Assembly: GCA_947652115.1 (NCBI GenBank)
Contig: OX393561.1
Span: 37,015,748-37,079,747, forward strand
From: Blastomussa wellsi
Taxonomy: Eukaryota; Cnidaria; Anthozoa; Scleractinia; Plerogyridae
Length of the DNA: 64,000 nt
Reading direction: 5' to 3'
Shown piece after piece: positions 54,659 to 64,000 of this stretch. Every line of letters begins with the position of its first letter. Position 1 is the first letter of the stretch. A model generated the notes under the pieces. The model was given only the letters and a program-made list of their open reading frames with translations, was not told where the DNA came from and ran no database searches. The position numbers and the translations under genes were made by a program.

Positions 54659-57600
54659 TCATTTTCGAATGGTTTGTTTCTCTGGCTGAATTCGATCTTT
54701 TTCTCTGGACGGCTTATAACTTCTCTTCCAGTCATCGCCATCACCTACCATCGAAACTTCATCGTGGCTTTTGCGTTCGTCAAGTGTGTTCTCCGCCAAA
54801 TTTATGCGAGGCAAGAAGCTGAAAGCTGTCTTGGAATTTGTTTGCTCGTTTAATAGATTACGCACATCTTGAGCATCAATAGTTTTCTCCCAGGACCTTA
54901 GTGGGAAGTAAGGCGTTGTATTTGGGGGTCCTGTAGAACTTTTCGAACTGCTCGATGCTTGATGATCATCGCCATTAGATTCATCACGTTGCTCGGTAAT
55001 GCTGTCCAGAAAGAAACTACTCGGAAATCCTGTGTACATCAAACCTTCATCTTTCTCAGCATTGCAATATGAAGGGAGAAATAATCCCTTATCAATGTTG
55101 CTTTCCAGGCCATATGTGTTGATTACGCCGGGTCTGTAACGTGCCACTATGAATGTACACGGAAGACCTTTACGCATACCAAAAGCTCTCCCGATCCCCA
55201 CATGACTAGTTCCTTTCCATATCAACTGCAAGAAGTTCTTTGTGTTCGGTTGAATGGACCGCTTGTTCCAGTCCATATAGCAGACTTGTGCATACCTGCA
55301 ATTTGATTGATTGAACGCCCGAGTAAATAAAATGGAGCCGGTATCCAACGAACTACTAGGCCATATTCGTATTCTTGTTATTAACTGGTCTGGAACTAAC
55401 TTGCAGTCGAGACTAATGTGGGGAATCTTGTCAAATACAAACGACACAAAGCTATTTTTAATGATATTCCCCCGCATTAGCCTCCATTTCAAGCTAGTTC
55501 CAATCCAATACCGAGAATGCGAATATGGCCTATTTGTCATTTATTATCAAGGACCGCACTGACCAAAACGTAATAAACAAACACGCATTTTTAAGACACT
55601 TGAAAGTGTCTCAAAAACGCGTGGTCCAATGGGCGTGGCCAATGGTCAATGTTTCTACATTCAGTAGGACGATATCTGCACATAAGGGATAGAACACGAC
55701 CGGAGGATTATTGAGCCACAAAACTCTATCGCTTGGACGGGTTCTTGACCGGACGCACATCACGGGACGGAACAGTTTGGTAATACAACCGAAAGGCTCT
55801 AATTCATTTGTTTAGAATGCTATGGCATGGACACCCGCCTCACACAAACCTACGTTAGCAGTGAGTAGCAATAGGAGGAATTTTGTTATCCGTTATGCTA
55901 AACAACATAACAGAAAAGGGAGTGATGATATTTCTACAGTAATTTTTTCTTTGCCTCAAGCAGGGAAAACAGCGATTGTCCATAATAGACCTTAATGAAT
56001 CTTTGAACCTGATAGAGTAGCTACTCACCATCGATGCACTGCTCCACTGGCGGTAAGACCACCCCACTCACTACATCCTCTAGCTACATTATCGCCTTCT
56101 CCCTCCCTTCTGAGGTTCTCGTTGATTTCGTGACGTGTTGCACCTAGACGAGCTAACTGGTTGGCAAAATGTTGCGCCTCTCTGCACAATTGTTGGCTAA
56201 GTTCCAGGGGAGGAGCCTTGTGCATAGCGCGATATTTATTATGTGCCGCAAGGGCTTCTCGTTGAAAGTAGTCATCTGTTTAAACAATAAGACTAAAAGT
56301 GAGTGGACACATTTTGAATTGGCTTATAGGTAATAGCAGAAGCTTATCACCATCTGTGATAAACTGAACGCATCTAGCAAGTGGAAATAACATTGGGGTA
56401 CCGGCATCATTTTGTTATCAAATATTTTTTATAAAACTGCAAAACAGGTTACCGGTCTCGTTGCCATAAAAGGGCGACCCAAACTCGTCAACTGGCATAT
56501 AGCGTTGGTTTGTAACTGGAGTAACTGGATTTCCTGGAAACTGTTCATCCTCTTTCATTTCTTGTTTCTGCTCTAAGTTGTTGCCGTCGTCGTTGATGCT
56601 TTGTGATTTGTCCATTTCTTCTTCTTTGGGGTCAGCACTTTCTTCTTGTGCCATGGGAAGAGCTAAAGGACCTTTTTGGCCGTCGTCTAATTGATCCGTA
56701 TTTTCATCCTTGACTTCATGATTTTCATAATGCTCATTTGTGTAATTAGCCTGACTGTTGGTCGCATTTGTCGAGCCTTGGAAATAGTGACCTTCTTTAG
56801 GATTCTGGCCATTTTCATAAATGACCTCTGTTTGATTCTGTTCTGAAGCTTGAAGGGATGCACCTTGTTTCAGTGATTCTTCGCCAAATGTAGCAGAAGA
56901 AGAATTGAAAATTTTATTGTTGTGAAGAACATCACCTGTAGTTCCCACTGTCCCATGCCCATCTATTTTTACCTGTAGTCCTGTTCGACTGGAATTTTTT
57001 TGCTGTGTTGGCCATTGATTTAATTGTCGATGACTTTCATTATTATGAACGTTGCTTGGGAGATGATCATATGTGGCATTGAAGTTAGGTTTTGGACCGT
57101 GTGGTAACTTTACGTCCACATCGCTTTGAGTAGTAGTCTTGTTCTGAAAGTATACATGATCTGATGACTGGTTTGTTCCTTGGACACTTTTCACTTGTAC
57201 TCCATGGGCCTGAACTCCAACAGGAGCCGCAGGATTATGGAAGTGTGCTCCACTGCTGCTATTTTGCATATCCACTTTGGAGGTATTGCTGCTTTGTGCA
57301 TTATTTTTTACGAAGTCAAATACTTTTTGACCTCCTTTTGTGAATATTAAAGGTTCTCCCATTACAATGATTTCTTCATCCAAGGGCACATTTCCCGATT
57401 TGTGTTCAAATTGCTTCCTAGGGGGTATCCCCTTAGAGTTCTCATAAGCTATCGGTCTTCCTTTCCATTCAATCTTTGGTCTTCCACTAGCGAAACCCAC
57501 AGATGCTCGTGTGATGTTTACCACTTTGTTAATTTTGTTGCCTCTGTTCACCTGAGAAATGAAATTAAGCGGCTCTCCTACCATTTGAAAAGTTTTGTTA

Positions 57601-58599
57601 TTATTGTACTTCCCAGCATTTCTTCCCTTTTCCTTTCCATTTTGCTCTTCATTTAGGGCTTTATTGGAAAAATTTCCTTCTCGATTTGTCTTGTAGTTTT
57701 CCAAACCAGTTAATGTTGCCAATGGTTGGCGAAATTGCTTTTTTGAAACGTTTGAGTCAAATGAAAGTGCTTTTCGTTGCATGGGAAGAGTGAAGGCAAA
57801 ACTCAGGGAGTTCGAACCTGTGTCCGACTTTTGAGGGATACGGGGCACTGCTACTCTTTTTTTTGGCGACTGATTCTTGAGAAAATTCTCATCTCGGCCG
57901 CCTTGCGAAGATAACCCAGTGAGAACGGCTGTTGACGCTTACAAGGCAATGAAATAAAAGTAGTGTTAGCTTTTTACAGTGTCCCCAATTAGCACAGTGG
58001 TGCTAGATACATTGACACTTAAATAAAGTCTTTATTTATTATTATTTATTATTTATTTATTAATATCACCTCGTAAAGGATAATATTAACTTCATTAAAC
58101 GACCAACTAAGGCTAAGGCGAACGGGACTGGTTCCAATCGGATTCAAATGGATCCGGTACAAATATTGGACCGGATGGCCTATCTGTTAACACCGGACTG
58201 TTCTGGAATCGGCCCGGAACGGATCCAAACGGATCCAAAACGGGGCCTGTTGTTTTGTAGGTCCAGTTTTGGATCCGCACCGGACATGTTCTAGACAGAT
58301 CCCTGTAAACACCTGCATCGGCTCCAGACGGTTCCATGTAAACAGAAGCCGATCCCGTTCGGTTCGGGTTCGGTCCCGTGTAAACATACCCCAAAGGTTG
58401 GCAGAGCACCGATGACTAAAATCCTAACCAATCAGGTTAATCCTTTGCCAATCCAATGTTTTATAATTATTGGAGCGGGTATGCCACTTAACATACAGTC
58501 TTATGCGTTCTCACCTGGCTTCATTCCAACTGCAATGTGCAGTATAATCAAAATGCAGTGCATAATACACATTTTTAAGCTGAATTTTTGCAGCTGCAT
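54659..58599 (-). CDS. CAP6: large secreted CAP-like protein with degenerate tetrad (about 817 aa)
   Basis: Inferred exons: 58515-58599, 56453-57937, 56029-56275, 54659-55295 (phases 1, 1, 2; 2454 nt with stop). The leader starts MQLQKFSLKM, with a second in-frame Met at codon 10 (MCIMHCILIILHIAVGMKP). Exon 2 is huge (about 495 codons), low-complexity, rich in Asn/Gln/Glu/Ser/Lys, with two GEPL(I/N)F motifs. An alternative acceptor 9 nt downstream (57928) keeps the frame. The CAP domain is in exons 3-4 (about 525-665). It keeps HNKYR, the W-split junction (HRW/YAQVC), WKGTSHVGIGRA and VARYRPG. However, three tetrad positions are changed: GDN for GEN, YAQV for YNEV, and NFLQLIW for HFTQVVW. 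Cysteines at LC, GC, VC, PC and SYC are kept. The C-terminal tail is charged. It has probably lost metal binding while keeping the fold, which is inference. Confidence 0.82.
55358..55532. repeat. MITE-like element in CAP6 last intron
   Basis: AGGCCATATTCGTATTCT and AGAATGCGAATATGGCCT are inverted ends. A related end occurs alone at about 4292-4317. Confidence 0.7.
58118..58395. repeat. GC-richer repeat in CAP6 intron 1
   Basis: Repeated GGATCC and CCGGA(T/C) units (ACGGATCCAAACGGATCCAA and others), ending GGTCCCGTGTAAACAT. It is locally different in base composition and probably a DNA element. The class is unknown. Confidence 0.5.
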
Positions 58600-59729
58600 T
58601 CCAGTGAAGTAAGATCTTCTGTTTAGTTGTCCAACGACTTCATAAATAAAGCTGAAAGAAAAACAATAGATTTGTGAGAATTGTTTAAACTCTCGTCAAT
58701 TGACTGGCAGTAAAATTAATGATAACCGATCATTTTTATTCTGAGTATAACTGTCAATTTGGCTAAATATATTCAAGATCCCAAGCACGTCTCAGACAGC
58801 ATTTCAGAAATATGTCGTCTTACTCAGCAAAATTGCCAATGAAGGCCACCAGTGCACACCGGTTTTACTGACAGCCTCGTTGACTGACAACTTACTTTTA
58901 CGGCTTAAACCCTATCCCATGGTTGGTTAGCAGGGTCGAATGTATATAATTCACACGCAATGAACTTTATTTTCTCTCAAAAACGTTTCACCTATGTCAT
59001 GTAAATCACTCATGTGTATCCGGTTATGAAGGAGACCCAGCACGATCTATGTTTTGAAATATGTCAAACGATTTAGCTCCGACAGTTTGTGTGCCATATT
59101 AACTTGAATGTGAATCCGAAATGTTTTTAGTGCTAATAGTGTTATAATTTCCTATAAAGCAGTTATTTTTAGTCAACAAATGAGAAGAAAAAGCGGTGCG
59201 GTTTCTTTTCCTCAAATTATGTTACTTCCTGGTTCTATGTGTGAGCGAGGAGGGGAAATCGTAAACATCTCCGAATGAATGTTTAATCATGAATAACACC
59301 TAACTTTGCCCAATATAATAATGGAACTTACCTTTATAAAGACAACCTATGTTGCATATTTGTTATTTGAAAGCCATATTGCAACCTTAAAAGTGAGGTA
59401 TACATATAACAACTGAGACAAAGACCTTTTCGATTAATCTGCGAGACATGAGGTCATGGTTGAACTGTCGTTTCGCAGTCTCCAAGTTTGCTCGGCACGC
59501 CCTCTCTGATATTTTACCTTCAATACCAGCAGGTACAATACACTTTGAATATATGTTTTGTCAAGCTGGCCACCATGAAATGTGGCCCTGTCTTTCCTCC
59601 GGCGTAGCTTCTTAACGACACAGTCGACTTTTGTGCTTCGATTTTTGGCTGATTATAATTATGTTACTTGAGCTTCAGCAATAAATATGAAAAAATGGTA
59701 CATTACTATTCAAACGTACCTTGGCCCTC
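58600..59729. other. upstream of CAP6, nothing recognised
   Basis: Presumed promoter region. No clear core element, exon or repeat. Confidence 0.4.
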
Positions 59730-59931
59730 AATAGGCCTTTTGCAACAAACAGTCACATGGTACAAAATCCGCCATGCTGGAGGGAAAGCTTATTATTATT
59801 ACCGCACTGGGACAGCCAAACAAAGAAAAGACAAGCTTGACTGGCTGGGGTCGCTTTGTTTGGCTGTCCCAGTGCGGGAATAATAACAAGCTTGCCCTCC
59901 AGCATGGCGGATTTGTTGCAAAAGGCCTATT
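59730..59931. repeat. palindromic MITE, about 200 bp
   Basis: Long arms: AATAGGCCTTTTGCAAC ... ATCCGCCATGCTGGAGGG ... GCACTGGGACAGCCAAAC, each mirrored in reverse order on the right. The loop is about 35 nt. Confidence 0.88.
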
Positions 59932-61424
59932 TGCATTTAATACTGAAATTGTCTTAAATGTGAATTAATCAATGAAAATTAATTAAGATCACCAGTTTCA
60001 AAAAATCCGTAGTTGAAAAAGCTGCAAATTGTATCCGAGAAAATGGCTTGAGAAAGGAACTCAAAGCTACAACCGCCACCATCGAATAGCTGTAAAAGTA
60101 AACAGGGCCGTTTATTTCTAGTTTTTCTTCTATAGCATCAAAATCATTTCTGAAAGTGCAGTGTCAGTGAGCTCTTAACAATCCTGCGTCTAAATAGTGC
60201 AATAGCCAATGGAGGTTTTGAGAAATCGCGGCGTATTTTAAACATCATCTCTATCCGGCCGAATTGCCCTCAAAATGTCCGTCAAATTGCGCGACAAAGT
60301 ACAAGGTGATTTCAGATCGTTACGTCGAGTTGGTTTCATCTCAAAGCAGAAGATAAGGCAGACAGTGGTCGAAAGTGGAAAAACTTCGATTAGATGAGGA
60401 AGATATTGTGTCGTCGAAAATCCAAACAACGGAGGTTGCAGAAATACACGCAACAGCTGTCACTAGACCTCTCACGTGTAAACTTTTCTTGGAACTATCC
60501 GTTAAAAAAGGCTTAAGTACGGCAATTGAACTAATGAGAAAGCCGAACACTGCACCATGAATGGATGAGCGGACGCAGAAAAGTTTGGAATTGATGAAGT
60601 CGAACGGCTGAACAGAAAAACGCGTTGAAACATCAGTCACCTTCCTTTAAAGGAACAATTTGTGGAAATGTTCACTCGAATTGACTCAAAGCTCTAAACC
60701 GCCAGACACATGCACTCGTGGGCACTGAATGTCCAATTTTTCTTGTGCGCGTTATAGTTTCACCGACAAATGAATTCATCAAGTGCCGTGAAGATGCAAG
60801 GAATCAGCATTTTTCCCAGTAAAAAAGAAAATGGTGAGTGACCACGATGGCTCTGAAAGAGCTGGCTAGCTCTCCCGTTTTTTCTCTGTGAAAGAGCTTG
60901 TAGACGCTAAATCAAAAGCGCTTGCTATTTGCATACTGTCACAAAGATCGCAACCGTACCTTGACTAAAACGTCTATCACTAATCGTATGCTACGAACGA
61001 GCTAGCCTCGAAACATCTGCTCTCGCAGGCTAAACTACCTAAGCAGCAGAACAAGAATCGTAGTTATATTCACTGGTTGTTTGTAAGACTTGTAAACAAT
61101 GCAAAATTACAAAGTTGGCCTAATCGCCCCTGCCAAGTTGTTCGCCGTTAACGGTTGAATCACTTTTTTTTTCGGAATGGATAGCGCTAGCTCAAAAGGG
61201 CGACATTTTTTGAACAGATATTTCGAGATAGTCAAGGGCTAAAATACCTAAAACCCAGCAAAATAGTCGTTACTATTGAATTTTGCAAGGCTGCGTTAAA
61301 AAAAAAAAAACGCGCATTGATACAAAGTTCGTAACGTGACAGCCATCAGCTTGAATGGCTGACGAGGTCGAGCCGTTCGAACAAATGGCGGCTGTCTGTT
61401 TTAAAGGACAGCTTAACATATATC
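59932..61424. other. intergenic, nothing recognised
   Basis: Open frames at 60238-60640 on both strands overlap one another and show no domain or splice context. Confidence 0.35.
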
Positions 61425-61880
61425 AAGGTTCAAGATTCAATTTTTATTTACACTATTCAAAGCATTTATACAAAAACAAAAACAATACAAAAACGAAGAA
61501 AAATAAAATCAGGCCATAGCGTAGAATAGGTGTGCGGTGTCCAACGGAGCAGAGCTTTCTAGGTGGACACCGCCATAGCTAGGTAAATAAATATATAATG
61601 GCAGCATGAACATAAATACAATTAATTAGCTGAACGATTAATGTAGGGTAAGGGTAAGTAGGGTAAGTAAAATAATGTGGGGTGAGATTTAAAAGCAGGA
61701 GGGAGCCAGATTAGTTTACTCAGCATCAAGCCAGCAGTGAATTGAGCTTTGATTAATCAAAAGACGACATTTACATTCTTTTTTAAAGGCACTAAAAGAC
61801 AGACGCTTAATTTCAGGGGGCACAGATTCCCATGTCTTGGGACCAACAAACTTGAAAGACGCTTTTCCAATCATTCCTTA
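61425..61880 (-). mobile_element. LINE 3' fragment
   Basis: The minus strand from about 61878 to the TAA at 61716 reads GKASFKFVGPKTWESVPPE followed by IKRLSFSAFKKECKCRLL. This is the C-terminal end typical of CR1/Jockey-type RT proteins (GPKLWNSLP..I+..SF..FK). It is followed by an AT-rich 3'UTR. The RT core is absent. Confidence 0.72.
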
Positions 61881-62034
61881 TCGAACGGCTGGTGAACCGT
61901 TAACAAACGGCTAGGCATTCAGAACCTTTGCAACCAAAAGGACGTCACATAAAGAATTTCACAATTAGAATCTCCGGACACTTTTTCTTCAGAAAAACCG
62001 TAATTTTGTCCAGTAAGACTTGTTCATTTACAGT

Positions 62035-62295
62035 GGTTTTCTATACATGTCAAGGAACTCAAAACGAGTGTCGTAAAACCAAAACCAAAGTGATTACTTT
62101 GGCCAATCACAAAGGACGGAGACAATCCAGTGAACCAATCAAACTCCGCGTAGCCGAAACAAGCGCTCAAAACGCGCTCGCACAATTCACGATTGTTTTT
62201 AGTTTACTTCTGATTGGTTGAAAATGCAGCGCGAGCTTTTTAAACCGAGCACTAAGCGTACTAATGCAAAAACCAAAGCAATTCGCTAATTAAGA
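62035..62295. repeat. MITE of a four-copy family
   Basis: GTGTCGTAAAACCAAAACCA, GGCCAATCACAAAGGAC and TAATGCAAAAACCAAAGCAA are shared with the copies at 36807, 43243 and 53778. Confidence 0.7.
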
Positions 62296-62860
62296 CATAG
62301 TGATAGGTCCTTTCAGGCAAGCTATTTATCAGTTTCGAAGTTAAAAAGCGTCCTAGGATATTAATAAAAGCCTACAATCATGGCATGTGCCATGTTTCCC
62401 ATTATCTCATATGATCGTGTTGATTGCATTATTGAAATCAGTATAAATACCAAAATGGAAGATCCTTGATACGCTCAACTTGTTTCTTTGTTCCTAGTGT
62501 GAAACATGCCTGTATGTTCATCGAATTCGAAGCGCGACGTTCTTGAGTGTTTTGTTACTGTAATTGATCATTAGCACTTGCCAAATTTATCTGAAGGTAG
62601 AAGTTTTAAAACACGTTGTAATGAATTTCTTACCATGAGCGACACCACTTTCCAAGTTGGTTGTTTATCGGATTTCACTGCCTAGCTAGCGTTCGAATTC
62701 CAGAATAGTAATGTGAAGCAATTAAACATCTGTTGTGTTTTTAAGTCCGGCCTCTGCTCTCTTTGATTTTGACTAGAAACGGATTTGATATAAATATAGC
62801 AGAAAGTAATAGGGTAACTAAAGCGAAACTAAATATAAGTGGATGCCCAAACATTCATTA

Positions 62861-63218
62861 GGGAGCTTAAGCAATGATGACGGCGACGGGGAAGAACGAC
62901 TCCTGGTTAAAAACTAATTAATAATTTACGTACGAATCTCGCAATTGCCTTGATGTATTCAGTGCATCTATCGCTTTCACTCATAGAAAATGTATGCACG
63001 GAGTTTATTTTTAAAGAGAAAAACGAAAATTTAGCCGTTGAGGCTCACGTTCTCCAAAGTACTAAGAATTTGGTCATTTCACGATGTTGTGTTGCAGAGG
63101 ACGGCAAAGAAATGTACAAATAATTATAACACACGTGCAGAGCTATTGCACTGCTGATTAAATCTTTTGTTTAGCGGCGTTCTCGTTGACGTTGCCGTCG
63201 TGGTTTGCTTAAGCTCCC
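62861..63218. mobile_element. MITE with GGGAGCTTAAGC ends
   Basis: TIRs GGGAGCTTAAGCAATGATGA... and ...GTGGTTTGCTTAAGCTCCC, flanked by TA on both sides. 358 bp, non-coding. Confidence 0.82.
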
Positions 63219-64000
63219 TATTATATCTCCAAAACTACTCGTGATCAATCAGCCACCCAATACATATTTACGTTGCCATGAATTACGAACTGATCCTGGA
63301 TCCGCATGCCCGCGCAATTTAAATATTTTTTAACAGACTCCAAACATTTATGTTTGTTTAAAGGCGAATGACTAGGGGTAGATGACGCAAAACACAATTA
63401 CTTTATAATTGCTGTTAAACCATCCAGTTTGAAAGCACACTTTCAGACTACATGCATGCTTCACTGCCGCTTCGATTAGCTTGGCATATGCTACAGATAC
63501 AGATCAGATCAGATGCTCGAATGCTCACCATCTAGGCGTGAACTTTGATTGATACAACTTCCTATGATCTGAACAGAACATTTTTTCATGAACTCGAGTT
63601 AAAATGAGTTATTGACTTGGATATGTTGTGTTTGTTTAAGCTATTTTCTGTACTTAGATCTAGATTCCTCCTTCGGTGCCATGCTGGCATTGACTGAGGA
63701 AAATCGGCTTTAATTGCGCGTTTCAGAATGTTCGGTGGAAGGTGTTTTGATTCAAGTTAACTTTTGGAAAATATTGTTATCTGGTGAAGTAATAAATAAG
63801 GAAAGACACTCGTAGATTTCCCACAGTGCTGTGTCCAACGATCTTTATAGGCTTAACTCTCAGCATTAGTTAAAGTTAAAGTGAAAGTTAAAGCACAGAT
63901 AGCAGAGTATATCTTCAAGACGTCTACTCAGGTTCGGCGCCACAATTCAATGTCTTTTATTTTCTAGCATTCATTAAAAACAGATAAATTAACCTGCGAA
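63219..64000. other. intergenic, nothing recognised
   Basis: AT-rich. A short GTTAAAGTTAAAG-type run lies at about 63871-63890. Confidence 0.4.

Noticed and set aside
59668..59968. Coding frames at 59668-59968
   Set aside because: They lie across a 200-bp perfect-type palindrome (MITE).
1..64000. CRISPR arrays, operons, bacterial promoters
   Set aside because: The DNA is clearly eukaryotic. Repeats are transposons and microsatellites, not spaced arrays.

Overview
The window is animal (metazoan) genomic DNA. It is AT-rich and mostly non-coding, with spliced genes (GT-AG introns), tRNA-derived SINEs, many palindromic MITE-like elements and one nearly intact LTR retrotransposon. The SINE and MITE types and the CAP gene family resemble what I know from anthozoan cnidarians, so a coral or sea anemone is my best guess. 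That is inference, not proof.

The main content is a tandem cluster of secreted CAP-domain (SCP/PR-1/GAPR-1-like) genes, all on the minus strand. I reconstructed them by hand from splice sites and reading phases: CAP1 (3000-8635), CAP2 (26183-30115), CAP3 (30973-35461), CAP4 (37451-40286, no first exon found), CAP5 (43886-47218) and CAP6 (54659-58599). The complete ones share one architecture. A short signal-peptide exon ends in phase 1. It is followed by a phase-1 exon 2 whose sequence and length vary widely (49 to about 495 codons), then two exons (junction in phase 2, inside a Trp codon) that encode the CAP domain. In CAP2 and CAP3 the initiator ATG appears to lie at the very end of a separate upstream exon.

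Two large rearrangements shape the locus. A tandem duplication (unit 1 about 32047-40371, unit 2 about 40372-46806) broke inside CAP3 exon 3. It produced the CAP4/CAP5 pair and a dead CAP3 copy. Unit 2 then lost about 1.9 kb and carries a small telomere-like insertion. A second, older duplication (about 20640-22480 versus 29030-30440) left a dead CAP signal exon.

Between CAP1 and CAP2 sits a young Ty3/Gypsy-type element (10535-20372, minus strand) with 1105-bp LTRs that differ at only two positions I could see. A single 2470-codon frame covers Gag, protease, RT, RNase H, integrase and chromodomain, and ends in what looks like a truncated Env-like tail.

The rest (0-3 kb, 20-26 kb, 47-54 kb, 59-64 kb) is intergenic sequence with SINEs, MITEs, LINE fragments and foldback repeats. 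I recognise no convincing additional gene there.
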